From assembly GCA_019155185.1 (NCBI GenBank), contig CM032803.1, positions 1,155,501 to 1,219,500 of the forward strand: DNA of 64,000 nucleotides, written 5' to 3'. Both the position numbers and the translations under genes were made by a program. This DNA comes from Beaufortia kweichowensis (lineage: Eukaryota > Chordata > Actinopteri > Cypriniformes > Gastromyzontidae). Positions 26,605-39,990 of the stretch are shown here, piece by piece. How positions within the stretch are numbered: the stretch's first letter is position 1; each line of letters opens with the position of its first letter. The notes below the pieces were generated by a model. The model worked only from the letters and a program-made list of their open reading frames with translations. It made no database searches and was not told the origin of the DNA.

Positions 26605-27884
26605 GCACTTTGGATACTCGTGAAAAGTAGGGAGGGTGAAAAACCTGTTTTTCTTTCTCGGTGTATGGCAGCGATTTGGGTGGCTGAAATATGTGTAACG
26701 GTAATTGTGGGTGAGGGTGTTACGGAGGCAGGTATGCAGGCTTGACACTGACAGCCAGTCACTCATACAGAGAGCCTGCTGTTGACAGGTGGTCGGCGGA
26801 GGATGGCTGATCGCACACATGCACACACATTCATTCTCTCTCATCCCGTCACCTGGCCCACTGTAACCCATTCATTATCGCACCCCGGTGCTGTGACCAG
26901 TTTCGAGGACAGGGGTTTGGCAAGGAATATGTGTGTGTGTGTGAAAGGAGAGAATGTAGAAGGTGAAGTTATCCTGATGTCACGTTGGCGGGTTTTGGAG
27001 CGGAGCACAGCCGGGGATGCTGAACAACAGTGTGTATGGTGCGCTGGTGACGCGGAGTGGAGCTGACATGCTGTCACAGAGTGATGAAAAGCACCGTGAG
27101 GTGATGTGGCGGCATTTCTCCCAGTGTCCGTGCAGGGGCGGCGGAGAGGAGTGGAGCGAAGGGATGGAGGTAGGTGAGCTTTGTACTTAGACAGGTGATG
27201 CTTCGAGGCCTGCGTCCCACATGCCCAGCCTGCGTTACACCATCCCTCCATCAGCAACAACCAGAGCCTGCTGCTTCGTGCTGTTCGCTCCCGAAAGAGA
27301 GAGAGAGCATAAAAGATGTAGGTGAGAAAGTGATGCAGAAAGATTGAGCAAAAGCTCAAAAAAAGGGAGAGATTTTTCCTTCCTGCTGAAGGTTGTGTGG
27401 TGAGAGCAGGAAGTCAGGATGGGTTTAAGCCCCCAGCTTCTTTAACCTATTTTAGGTTTTCGTTTTAGACTTTCTGGTTGTGCTCAGAAAGCTTTTCAAA
27501 TACACTATTTTCCCTATGGACACACAAAGAATCAGCACCGGTCACTTGGTCTGCATTTCTATCCATCTATTTTTTCCTTTAAATAATTGAACATAGAACT
27601 TTGAGACAGGGTTGGTCTGATTCCGATTGTGAAGTTAGTGTGTGTTTTCAAGCTGTTCAAAGCAAACTGAGCAACAGAAGAATTGATTTAGATGCCACAT
27701 GCACTGTCACGCTGCATAATAGTGCAGTTACTGTATATAAACCTAAATATTTATGATTTTTTTACAGTCAACCCATAAAAACTACAGACTTTTATTCTCA
27801 GCGTGATCTAAGCACAGTACACGTTCTGCCGCTCAAAGCGAGGCAGGTCGACAGAGAGCCAGTAGTTGTGACGGAATGGCTCCT

Positions 27885-27990
27885 GGGTAAGTCAGCTGAC
27901 TGACACGCCACCAGCACTGAGGATTGAACCAGTGACTTTCTGGGTAGTTCCCACTCCTCGGCCCACTTGGTTCCTGCCGCCAGAGATGAA
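27885..27990 (-). repeat. tRNA-derived SINE relic, minus strand
   Basis: On the minus strand it reads GTGGGAACTACCCAGAAAGT, then CACTGGTTCAATCCTCAG, with a canonical B box GGTTCAATCC at 27921-27930. The head differs from the 54305 family, so it is a second SINE head type. Boundaries are approximate. Confidence 0.5.
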
Positions 27991-28162
27991 GTAAATCAAG
28001 CACAGGAGACGCAGTGAACCGTGTTACAGAAGGCATGGAAATAAGTACGAGGGTTGGTAATGGGCTTCCTGAACTATGTGAACTCTCTTAACTGCAAAGT
28101 GTTGTTGACTCGCTTCTTAAGACATCTAGAAATGTCTCGTTAAGTGTATGTCAGTTTGTGCT

Positions 28163-28180
28163 CGTGTGTGTGTGTGTGTG
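28163..28180 (+). repeat. GT microsatellite
   Basis: About eight to nine GT units. Confidence 0.9.
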
Positions 28181-29969
28181 CGCATTCTGCTATCACTTTA
28201 TTGCATGATTTTTGTGTGGAGGTTGCATAAGTTTTGCTGCGTGGATACCCAGGTCCAGGATTTCTGCCTGTCCAAATGTTTTTTTTTTGTATGTTGTATC
28301 TTTGCATTTCATTACTTGTTTTTATAAATCATTATTATTGGTTACCTATTATGCCTTTTTTTTGGTTTGATTAATGTTAAAAGCTTAACTCCATCCATTG
28401 GATCCTTGAAATGTCAGTAAAACCTCATAACGTTTGTGCTGCACAGTGTTAAATTTAAGTGTTTTTCTGAAAATTAAGCGTTTTGGACATATGATGTTTG
28501 ACAGCGACAATATTAACCTAGTTGAGAAGTTTTTGATAAAGTAGTCTCATTAAAGTCCTGTTCTCCAGATGTTTGCAATATGCAGAATTAATGCTTTGGG
28601 TTCTGAAAGGAATCTTTAGAATGTATTAGTGCTTTTGAAATTCAAAATAAGCTCAACCACATTGTGTTTGTACTCTGTGGCTTTCTGAACATCTAATGAA
28701 CTCTGCCGGCATTGTGCGTGGGCAATTATGGGCACAATAGCTTGGCCATTGTTATGGGTGTTAATCCAACAGAGTTTAGAATCTCTTTTTCTTTCTCATT
28801 TCCTCTTATTTTCTTTGCACCTTCACTATACTCTCGATTTAATACACCAGCAGATTTCTGTGTGGAGCGCTGTTTTGCATCAGCACACGTGCGCCCTCTT
28901 AGAGCTTAATGAGGCCCGGCGTTTGGAGAGCGTCTTGACTACCTCTCAAATAACCGGCTACAACCAGCATTCTCCTGTTGTCATGTCCACTGGTAATGAA
29001 TACATTTCACTGTCAAAGAAATAGTATTAATATACCCAGATGGGTATTGGAAAACATAGCAGCAGAAGCTGGCATGAAATTTCACTGCCGGACTTAATGA
29101 GAGAAGTGCTGCGTTTCTTGTTGAATTATATATTGCGCTCATGTGATTGGATAAGGTGAGGCCACTGGACGTCAAACTTAATAATTTAGTGATTGCGTTA
29201 CTGTGAAGATGATTGCGTGGGCAGAATAACATTTGTTTATTTGGTGAAAGTGGGGTAAACACGGTGGCACTGGAGGGTGTAATGTTTCAACTGAGAAGCA
29301 CCACACTATGTTTTAAAAAAAAAAGGCGAGTACATTGTTTTTTTTCATGAAATGGAAGAAGTGATCAGGGGCTGCTAAGTATAACTGTATATTGTATAGT
29401 ATAACTGATAACTGTGTATGACGATCAAACCCAAATTTAAGTCATTGAGCAACAAGAGTGAATTCTTATCGCAGCATCCCTAATTAGGTCTTTCGTGCTC
29501 GTAGGGGTGATGATTTAGCCCACATATTCTAATCAACATTACACAAGCGCAAACATCACCATGACTTGCATCTAAAAAACAAACAAGCCAGTTATGTCCT
29601 GCCTTCATTACTGCACCGTATGTGTCTATTGAGCATGGAATTTGGTAAGGAGTGCATGTGTCTCTTGAGTATGAGTGGAATGGACATGAGTGGATGCCGC
29701 AGTGTATGCCCGCTGTCCAGTGAGGTCCCAGAGGCCGCTCTTCACGCATGGGAAAGCGTGCCGGAGTGCGCGTGTGTGGACGTGCGCTCGCTGAGAGTCC
29801 ACATCTGTTAGCGTGGCACACATTGCTTTCCCTCAGACAGCACCACTGAGAGACTTTGGCACTGAGTTGTGATGGAACAAGCTCATTATACCAAACCCTC
29901 CCCTCCCGCTAACACACAAGATGTGGGACGCATGCGTGTGTCTCAGAGGCTGGGCTGTTGTGTCATGTA

Positions 29970-29989
29970 TGTGTGTGTGTGTGTGTGTG
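29970..29989 (+). repeat. GT microsatellite
   Basis: About ten GT units. Confidence 0.9.
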
Positions 29990-30892
29990 GGTTGTAGACA
30001 GATTGCTTTTCCACCAGACCCTAATACGGAATGGCACGCAGTTAAGTTGGGCATGCAATCGTGCGTTTGAAAGGTGTGTTTTTCCCTCTGTCATTTCCTC
30101 CGAGCGTGCGCCTCTCCATCGCCGAGCTAAGAAAGAGAGGCAGGGAGGTGAGGGCAACTTTTATCCAGTTCAATAGTAAGAGAATTAAGCATGAAATGAC
30201 AAGAGTCGGATAACGGCAAGAGTGTCGACTTGGCTGAGTTTTTGGACTTAAAAAAGTGAAACCAAAGGCAGTTTTTAGATGAGTGGCCATTACTTTCACA
30301 GCCAGCTTAGACTTTGAGGGGTAAGTTTCAGCTCTTGTGGCTAAGGACTAGGCGGTAATGTGAAGGTGATCTTTGTCATTATAGGGCAGGATGACCATTG
30401 ATTTTTCCTAGGAAATCGAAAAGACTAATGTTATTCATTGAAATGATCTTTTTTCATCTTTGCTGTATGCCTCCATTGATTCACCCGTTCTTGAATGTGA
30501 ACGGTGTCCATCGGGTGCAGATGGAATTTTAGCCCATTTCGTAGAATTATACACACTGCTTTCTGAGGCCGTGTCTTCGCTATACGTTCACCATTGATTA
30601 TGTTTCTGCAGAGTTATTCCACAGGACAGTCTCGAATCGCTTTTTCCTTTACAAATGCTTGTAAACATTGTAAGTCAGCCTGACTTCTAATTCATGGGCA
30701 CATATTTAGCTCTGATCGTGATTGGAACCCTAAAGAGAGAGGGCAGTACAAAACTGTAGCCCATAAAGCCGTTGCCTACGAAGCCTATTTGTGTCTTTTC
30801 TGTTTCACTAGCTTTAAAAAAAATCGAAGCAGAAAACAAAATAATGAGGCTATGCTCCACAGATGATAATAAGAAAGCCCAAAAATAAGAAG

Positions 30893-30911
30893 GAGAGAGA
30901 GAGAGAGAGAA
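30893..30911 (+). repeat. GA microsatellite
   Basis: About nine GA units. Confidence 0.9.
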
Positions 30912-33419
30912 AGATGTTATTGCTCCAAAAGAAGAGAATAATCTGCCAAACAGGTTTAAAGGAGCTAATGAGAACATCTCATGCAAAACTAAAGAGATGT
31001 TTGCTACTCAATGAAGTCTTTTCACTGCCATATTTCCGGTGCACATTCTCTTAATAACACATGCTCAGGCAAAACATTTTGTGAGGCTGTAACCTAGAAA
31101 TACAAATAGGAGAATTTGCCAAAGTATCTCCATTAACACATTCCAGGTCACAGTCAGCTGCTTTTATTATGTAGGTTCTCAAAAACATTCTCAAATGAGC
31201 TTTTGTTGCTTTCTCTGAACCTCTGAAATAAACACACATTTATTTGAACCTGTGCTTTGCGCACACAAACAAACATCTTGTAGGTTTGCTTGTATCTCAT
31301 TTTCTAACATGATCTGAAATTAAAATACACTCCCTAAGGAATGCATTTCTAATTTGTGATACATTAGCCAGTTTTTTTGTGAGTAACGACTGCATTCTTC
31401 CAATGCTGTTGACACTATTGAACGATATAAATGTGACCTACTAATTTAGAATCTGTTTTGTGTTTTAGGTTTAAGTCTTAATTTACATGATGTTTGCGCA
31501 TGGCTGCCGGATGGCCGAAGGCTTGTGACTTTTCCCCGTGTGACAGACAGCTTCGTCCAGTTTTAATTAGGACAGCTCATCTGAGATTAGATGATGTAGA
31601 GGCCCGAGGGGTTCCCGTTTCCAGCCTGTTTGAATGTTTCTCCCAGATGCGAGTACCGCACAGTGCCAGACCCATATCTTTAGTCTCAGCACGCTCCAAA
31701 CAGCACCACGCTCTCCCTCAACACCTTCCTCCCTTAAAATAACCCGTGCAACTCTCTCAAGCAACACTTATTAATGGAAATGGGGCTAGGCCGGGCGGTA
31801 ATGGAGTTCGACTCTGGTTCCGAGGTTCCTCCACACTCCCTCTGTGGTGAAATTAAGAGAACTGTCACTTGTAATTGGGTTGCTCTGTGTGCCTCTGTGT
31901 AATCTTTTCTCACGCTCTCAGGAGCCATGTGATCTTGAGCCTAACTGGGCCAAGCTTTCCACAATAGTCCATTTGAATCTCTTTTGAGGGTCTGATATGA
32001 AACAGGGCAAATACACAACCATGGGTGATTGTTTTGTTTATGTCTTAGAACAAAGCAAATAATCTTTCTTTCTAACTGCAGGTGTATGTCTGACATGCAA
32101 AGCTATGTTGTTGTTACAGTGAAAGTTAATGTTTGCTGCCAGCGCTTTCCTTTCTGTTGGATGAGATGGCCTGAGATATCACTCAATTGGAGAGACATGT
32201 TTTGACTCCCTGTTTAGCAATGTGTGAATGGGCTCCAGAGATGAAGAGAGGTATTGTGCTTTTTCATGTAGGGAAAAGATGTGTTATTTCACCATGTTTT
32301 TGCTTTTGATCCACCCACTCGCCTTTAATCTAAAAAACATAACACAGTTATTGCTTTATTTATATCCCGACTATGTAGGGAAATAGATTTTTCTCGTCTG
32401 CCTCTGTAATAATTGAGAAAGCGATCTGTTATATCCCTACGGCCACCGGCCTGTTTTTGGACTTTGTATCTATGCTCGAGAAAGTCTAGGGCAGTGGTTC
32501 ATGCATGGGCAGACAGGCACTTCCCTTTTTTTATAAATAATCTCCATTTTCCTCCTCAAGCCTCACCAAACAAAGAGTCTCATAACAGAACATTAGCTCA
32601 ATCTTCTTTCCTCAATCTCTGATTTTCCTATAACTTCTGATCCTTTTATCCTGATGCAGGTGCCCAACTGCACCGATAAAGCAGCAAGGTAGTGATCGGA
32701 TCAGGGATGCTGTTTTGGAATTACTTGGTTAGATGGATGCCACAGTGCATTTGAAAGGGGAATGTCAGAATAGGTTTCCTCCCCTCTCTCCTTCCTGTCA
32801 CTGCAGAGCTGATTAAGAAAAGATGGGCTCCTGCTTGAATGAACCACACGCACACGACAGGCTCAACTCAATTCCCCACTTCGCCAGTGCCATAACATCC
32901 TCTGCGTAAGAGATTTCTTTGCCGGTGGATTGAGTTGTAATTTCTTTACTATAGTCACAATACTTGGCCTTGCACTCTGCTGAATGTCCTTTCACATTGA
33001 GTGTAAAAATTCAGACCTCTTACTTTGATTTCTGCAGGTGGAGTATTTTTAAAAGTGCTGATTGATGTCTTACTTATTTTGGAAAGATAAATGAAATGTA
33101 TGTTATAAGATCTGTGCAGATCTGTAGTTGTACCGTATGTAAATTACAACTAGAGCTTAATAAGATCCTTGTGAATGTCTAAAATCCCAGTGGTATTTTT
33201 TTAAGGTACTGTTGTCTGCTTGAGAAACAGCTCTGATGTTTATTGATATGTCTAGTTCATTGATTCATCTTCTCCCTGGACAATTATGGCTTCAGTTTTC
33301 TCTGCCCGCTTCAGAGAGAAGTGCTGAAACTCGAGGCCCATTTGTCATGGCTTGTTTCATTTATGCAGGAAATAATTCCCATTTATACATTTTTTATATT
33401 TTCCTTATATATTGAGCCG

Positions 33420-33800
33420 AGTGGATTTTTGCTCTCCGGCTCTCGTTGCGTTTGAAGGTTTCTAAAGCGTTTCTATAGCGTTTCAAGCGAGCGAGCCTTA
33501 GAAGTTTGCAGGATCGATGCTCTCTCTTAAAGGGCCGGATATTCCTGCCTGACATTACGGCGATGCATTAGAAGATTAAAAGTAACGTCTGAACGCGTCC
33601 GCTGTTGCTTAATTGATTCCCGGTCTTTTTCTAGACGAGGTGTCGCCATTGATCCACTCTGCCAATTTCTTGATTGCAAATCTCGATGTCAAAGAATCCG
33701 GCCTAATGCCATAATCATACACTTGTGATGACGAGGGAGTTGTTTCTAATCAAACACCGCAGGCCGTGCCAGTAGTCATTTTGAGGGAAGCAATCAGCCT
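33420..33800. other. Possible conserved non-coding block
   Basis: Repeat-free stretch with unusually many retained CpGs for intronic DNA (for example …GAACGCGTCCGC…) and motifs such as TTAATTGATT. Judged by appearance only. Confidence 0.22.
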
Positions 33801-35382
33801 GTTAAAAGCAGTACTTTTAGCATGTCCCCTTTGTCTTTGAAACATTACTGCGAATGACAGGGATCGCAGAATCTACTCTTCCTGAACATGGCTGCCGTAG
33901 CCTCCTTTTGCTTTGATTGATTCGCTAATTGTTGTTTACACGCAGGATTAGTTCGCTCGCATCCCTTGAGAGTTTGTCCATATAAAAAATGAGCTAATCT
34001 CGCCTGACACCGCTTTAGCAAACAGTTGTCTGCGGAATAATCATTGGAGAATAAAAGCACACACACGTTTCTGTGCACCTTTACTTTTCACTTTATCAAG
34101 CCTCATTCAAAGGAAGAAAAGATATAGTTAATAATACACACCGTATTATGATCCGTGCCGGTCAGGTCATCTTTAATGGCTACGCAGCTATGGCTAGAAA
34201 AGCTAAGGTCAGCCTTCCTCAGACATGTTGTTTTTGTTTGTGCTCTCGGACGTGGAGAAGTGGGTTAAGCTGATATCGGTACGGTAGTTTATTAAGTGTG
34301 AAAATACTGTGGTGTGATAGCAGGAGGCGGTCTCTACCCAGCGCTCCTCTAGAGCTGTGTTTTAATAAGGAGAATGCACTCTTTAATTTTCAAGTGAGAC
34401 AATAACAGATGCTTTACTTTCATATTAATGGCGAATGGAGAAGTTGGTGTTAAGGGGGCGGCAGCTGACTGTAATGTGGAAAATATAAACCGAGTGAACT
34501 AGCGCAAAGTGGCTGAAATTTAAAGTAAAATCATGTGTAAAAAGACTCCTTCATTAGTTTGTTTTCCATGTCCTGTTCTTCGCAACAGATGATGTTTTCA
34601 GTGGGTTTGTACTGACTTGGCAAATTAGGATTCAGCGGCGAGCTTTCCCAGCCAATCTAAGCCTGTCAATCACATTTGTAATGCAATCGAGAGGGTGTTG
34701 ATGTTCCTCGCCTCTCCCCTCTCTCCAACCTGTCGAGAACAGTAAATAATGCTGATAGTTTAGGGAAACGCAACACGACGAGAGTTATCCCAGCATGCCG
34801 CAACGTGCACCACTGAGGGGCCAGGGAAATAGTTCTGATTGTGTTTTGCATGTTAACTGACAGCATGGAAAATGTCTAAATTGGCTGTCATTTAAGCTTA
34901 TGAAATGGATATGGTTCTACAAAATGAAATAAACATCATTGGTGTTGTAGCAACATTTTTTTTTCCCTGTTTATTGATAGACAAACTCAATTTTTATGTC
35001 AATGCTTAGCGCTCATCATGTTTGGTTATGAGGTTCCTGTCACAAACACCTGCAGGCAAGGAATACATTTTTATCAATTTATGTGTTTATTTGAATTATG
35101 ACAAGACAGGAATTTAAAAATAAATGAAATAAACATTACTGCAGATGGTTTTTATGATGATATTTAGTTCGCCGCACATTTTTTTACTTCAAAACTGGTT
35201 TTATTTTATGACTTTACATTGCACTTTAAGTGGTAAAGTGCAGAAGTTTAGCACACAAGAAGGGAATTTGTGTCAAAATGCAATAGTTTCTTTTGTATTA
35301 ATAGCTTTTGGTGTTTTGAAAGCATTTTATAGTTGACAAGCATAATTGTTTTGTTGTTTTCTAAATTATTTTGGATATTTAA

Positions 35383-35700
35383 CCTGATAACTGTCACTGT
35401 ACATATTGAGCATTCATGTGGAAATGTATTATCTGGACTACAATAAAAAAATTTAGGATATCAGATATTTTTTCAAACATTTTAAAATCTTTTTTATTTT
35501 TAATGTTTTTTAAATCTTTTTTATAAATACAAGGTACTTTTTAATATTTTTTAGTTTATATTTATCGTTATGAAAATTTGTCAAATATTATTTTTTCCAT
35601 CAATTTATAGTTTGTGATTATTAGATTTGAATTCATCAATGAAATATTAAAGTAAAATAACTAATAATGTTCCACCTGTAGAACAGTGACAGTTAATAGG
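35383..35700 (+). mobile_element. TTAA-flanked MITE, copy 2 (complete, 318 bp)
   Basis: It starts CCTGATAACTGTCACTG right after TTAA (35379-35382) and ends CAGTGACAGTTAATAGG right before TTAA (35701-35704), so the ends are inverted repeats. A TTAA duplication with ends beginning CC and ending GG is the signature of piggyBac-type transposition. The interior is AT-rich and non-coding, so it must have moved by an enzyme supplied elsewhere. Confidence 0.75.
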
Positions 35701-37169
35701 TTAAACATATTATAGTTGATTTTATTGTTGACATTTTGGCTGGTTTTTATCTGCTGTCAGTGGTCTGGTTGATGACCACTGTTCAGATTTGACTTCTTGT
35801 TATAATGGAAATGATCACTGTTAAAGGTGTAACGGGTGTTTTTTATAAGAAAGCTATAGATGTTTCCTGCGTTCTGGTTTCGTTTGATCTGGACTGCACA
35901 GGAATGGTTCTCAGCGGTGGTCTTTATTGACTGCTCCTCAGTCACGTTGATCTTCTGATGACATCACCAGACTGGACACACACAAAGGTTTCTGGTTTGA
36001 TGCCGGCTGTGACAACAGTCGTGGCAGTGGGTTGTCCTTGAAACTGCACTGACATTTCCAGGCTTTTCTCTGACCTTTCTGTAGTGTTGGGATTAATCCA
36101 GTTTCCATACTCATCAAGTGTGTGTATAGACCCACAACCGACAGAGAAATCTGTCCTGTGGGGCCGCAGGATGAAGAGCAACACTGTCTCAGATTTGAGA
36201 TATCTTGATATAAATGGTCACCCTGAACTGTCCTTTGCCGTTTTTCTTTTTCCCACGTCTGTTCTCTCACTTTCTTTCTTGCTTTTATCCGCAGTTAACG
36301 CAAGCTTCCTGCAGAGGGCAATCCATGACTGCAGTTGACCGCTCTCTTTTCACGCCGGGCTTCTGACAGCTCCCGAGCCGTATCGGAGAGCTATGCGTTT
36401 TGGATTGTTGTATAAACTATGCTATATCTGATGAGGAAATAACAAGCTGTGGCAGCTAGCGGACCTGCGTCCTTGCCCCAAAACTCTGGGGGCTGTTAAA
36501 GTTGTTGCATGTGTATTGCTGGAGTACAGGGAACCGACGGATCAGGAAGTAAAAAACCACAATAAATGATTTCTGGCTGTACTAATGGGATTTATTATTA
36601 ACTGCTTGTCAGCACAGATGAACATTGATCTTGTTTTTCACAGCCGAGGGGGTGTCGGGGATGTTTTTGCTCGGAAACACATGCTTGCGTTCTGAAAGGC
36701 TGGTATCTGACATGATCTGGAATGGGGTCTGAATTACGCATGTGAGGCGCAGGTGGAGAAGCACATTGATTTATACCAGTAGGTTTGCCAGGGTTTATAG
36801 GATTGGCTAAATGTCATTACTCTGCTGGTGGCAAGGTGATGAACTGCAATAAACTTTAATGCTGGTGGGCGGATGTCGGGTTGCCAGTCTCTCGTAAGGC
36901 TCGGAAGCATGACGGATTTTGAAAGATTGTTTAAAAAGTGTCTCTTTGCAAGTCATATATTCAGTACTGACATGTGCAGCTTGCATCTTAGTCAACATGA
37001 TTGTTTGAAACCAATTCGACTGAGGTAATCGGGTGTATTTCAGGGTGAAGCAGGATATTGAAGGAGAACAAATGTAGGGCGAGACTTGATTTTATCCATC
37101 AGGTATCGATTGGACTGAAAGAGTGTGTGTGTGCTATAAGTAGTCAGGTGGTTAAAGGCTTTGGGTTAA

Positions 37170-37436
37170 CCTGATAACTTTCACTGCATATTTTCAAAAT
37201 GCACATGAAAATGCACAATCCAAACTACTTTTTTGATTTAAAATTTTTTAAATTTAAACTTTTAAAATTTAAAATGTAACATTTTTTTTGTACATTTTTT
37301 GTTTAGGTTTATATTTGAAAATGTATCAAATATTTATTCTTGAGTCTTAGACATTTTCATCAATATATAGTTTGTCATAACTGGATTAGAACTCAACTAT
37401 GAAATGTGAACATGTGGAGCGTTGACAGTTAACAGG
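37170..37436 (+). mobile_element. TTAA-flanked MITE, copy 3 (complete, 267 bp)
   Basis: It starts CCTGATAACTTTCACTG after TTAA (37166-37169) and ends TTGACAGTTAACAGG before TTAA (37437-37440). The internal block ATCAATATATAGTTTGTC and the TTATTCTTG-AGTCTTAGAC block are shared with copy 1. It has the same orientation as the other two copies. Confidence 0.75.
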
Positions 37437-39000
37437 TTAAGTAACTAACTGTATTTAAAGCAAGCTCATGAAAATGTGCATTTTGTTTTAATTGAAGTAA
37501 GATGCATTCATGTATAACATTCAATAATACAGTATGTGTAAATTATTGACATTTATTTGGATAGCGTTGATTCTTCCCTTTTAGGATTTTAGTTTCAAGC
37601 AAATAGCAGGCAGAGTAAACACAGTGCACGTCTTACAGACTCCTACAGACAGAGTCTAGTTGCTCCGAAGTCTCGATCCTGTCCTAATCCTCCACCCGTC
37701 CTCTCATCCCACACGGAGATCTGATTAATTTATTCTTACCCTTTTAATCTCACATCATCTAACGTGCGCTGGTCTCCATCGGCATAAGGTTGTGTTGTGT
37801 GTTGCACATTGAAGGTCAAGTCCCTGCCTCTAATTAATTGCTTTTTGGTGATATTCTCCAGTCAGGGATACAGATAAGCCAGCGTTTAATATTCAAGAAG
37901 TCTGTTTATTTTCCACTGTATTAGTTTTGTTATTTCTTTCGGTACTTCACCTTCATGTTTTGGCAGGAAGAATATTCAATTGGGCTTCATTCTGTAAGGT
38001 TGTTGTCAATTATTTTATTGTTTTTGAGGCGTCTTCTTCATCAGGGATCTAGGGTGCGTCTGCCGGACTAAGGGGGATCTCAGTCTACACTAATGCTGGT
38101 GTGTCTGATCACTTGGGAAAATCGACAGGAATACATACCTGTAGGAAATTGATGGAAATCTTTACTAGAAGATTAATGACATCAGTAAGGTATTCAAGCA
38201 GAGACGTTTGAGAAATGAGTTTGCAAATTTTGGAGGACTTTTTAATTCTCTGGCTCTTAATTCTCTTCACTTTAATGACCTAATTTCTTTCTGTCCAGAC
38301 ACACAGACACACATTCCCTCCACATTTATCTTTTTCCGCCTCGCCTTTCATTCATTATATTTAGTTTTACTTTATTATTTAAGCTGCTAATACACACAAA
38401 GAAGATACTGTACTTATACTTTTGTTCAACAGTGTGTTTCACTTTATTCAGTAAATACACAATTGGCCACATTTACTTTTTGATAAACTCCGCACACAGC
38501 CGCTAACCAGCTTTGCTTCTCGAAAACATTTTACAGCCAAAATGTATTGTGCTGCATAGCCCATTGTTGGATGAGAAGGTGATGCTTGTCTTAGGCTGAA
38601 TGAGATAATGTTAGTCCTCCTCTGAATAGGCTTAATTCCTCCACTGCTCTTTGTGTTCAGGTGATTAAACTCCAGGGAATTTGTGTATACGGGGGACATC
38701 ATTGCTGTCACTGGTGCATAGCAAGAAGACAAACCTTTTTGCATGTTAATCTCAGAACTCCGCTTCAGTGTACAAAGACATAATATCTGAATGGCGCAAA
38801 TGCAAAGAGACACAGAGATGACTTTTTACCAGCAGTTAGGGAAACGTGTGAAATTAAAATGCAGTTTTCACAGTAAGATATCATTTAAGATTTCTTGCAG
38901 TTTTGAATGAGGCCATCACAGACTGAATTGGTTTTCAGTATTAAATTGAGTAAATTGATTTAAAAAATAATAATTGTGAATATAATACTAATAATATTTT

Positions 39001-39008
39001 ATTATTAA

Positions 39009-39037
<29 letters not shown>
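39001..39037 (+). repeat. ATT trinucleotide repeat
   Basis: About nine uninterrupted ATT units after an imperfect start. Confidence 0.9.
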
Positions 39038-39039
<2 letters not shown>

Positions 39040-39689
39040 ACATGTATTGCTTCTACAGTAAATAAATTAGCTTTGACCTTTTGTGAAAATCAACCAATTT
39101 TCGAAACAACAACCCAAATCACTTTAGACAAGAGGCAGGTTTTCGCACTTTTGACGAGGCCGGAAAACCGGATGCAACAGGCTTTTCTTCAAACATGTCA
39201 GTGTCAATACAGATTAAATTATCTAGGTGACGTTAATAAGTCTAGTGAGACATGAAAGCGTGTCATGCCACCTCTGATACCTCCTCCGCCTCCACGCTCC
39301 TTCTGAAAAAGGTTTTAGCAGCTGCAGTGGCAGACGAATCCTCATCACTGTCTTTAGCAAACGCTGCCTCCCGCACGGCCTGTCACAGCAGAGGTTACCG
39401 CGATCATCCCTGCCGTTCACCAGCGACACTCTTTCTGTAAACACAGCTCCTTTCTCTCCTGCTGGTGGATGGAGGTGTGTGTGTGTTTTCATGCATGTGT
39501 GTGGGTGTGTTTATGGTTATTAGTGAGTGGGGGAACAGGGTCAGCGAGCACAGCAGACTCGATGTGTGGCATTTTTCCAGATGGTACCACAGTGCTGATG
39601 AGATATAGGAATGATGGGGGGAAACCATCATTAATATTTGTGGCTATTGATCGCAGATCTCCGTAATATAATTTTCCTGCGCAAATATT

Positions 39690-39990
39690 GGGGGTAAAAG
39701 GCAAGTGGCGACCACTATAAATCCTTTTTTCCCCATCGCTCTTTCCTTTTAACATTTACCCGGTGTTGGGTGTCGGCCCGGAGCAATAAAGCTCTTTAGC
39801 TGCAAAGGGCTTTATGGTTGGCATTGGGTAGCTCCTTCATTTCACTTTACCCTTGTCAGTCTTTGCTGTACACGAAAACAGTCTGTGTCGAAAAGCCATA
39901 AACAGCCTGTCGCTGTCAGGAGGCTAATTTAGAGTCATAATTCTCCAATTAAAATTTTAGGGTGATGAAATGGTCTTATTGTGCATGATA
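39690..39990. other. Possible conserved non-coding block
   Basis: Repeat-free, includes the stem-loop at 39786, ATAAAG/CTTTAT motifs and AATTAAAATTTTAG. Judged by appearance only. Confidence 0.22.
39786..39815. other. 12-bp stem-loop with one wobble
   Basis: ATAAAGCTCTTT, loop AGCTGC, then AAAGGGCTTTAT. One position is T·G as RNA; all others pair. It sits in a conserved-looking unique block (39690-39990). Confidence 0.6.

Noticed and set aside
26841..27359. 172-codon minus-strand ORF
   Set aside because: Low-information His/Thr/Ser-rich translation partly over CA/GT-rich DNA; no family recognised and no splice or promoter context.
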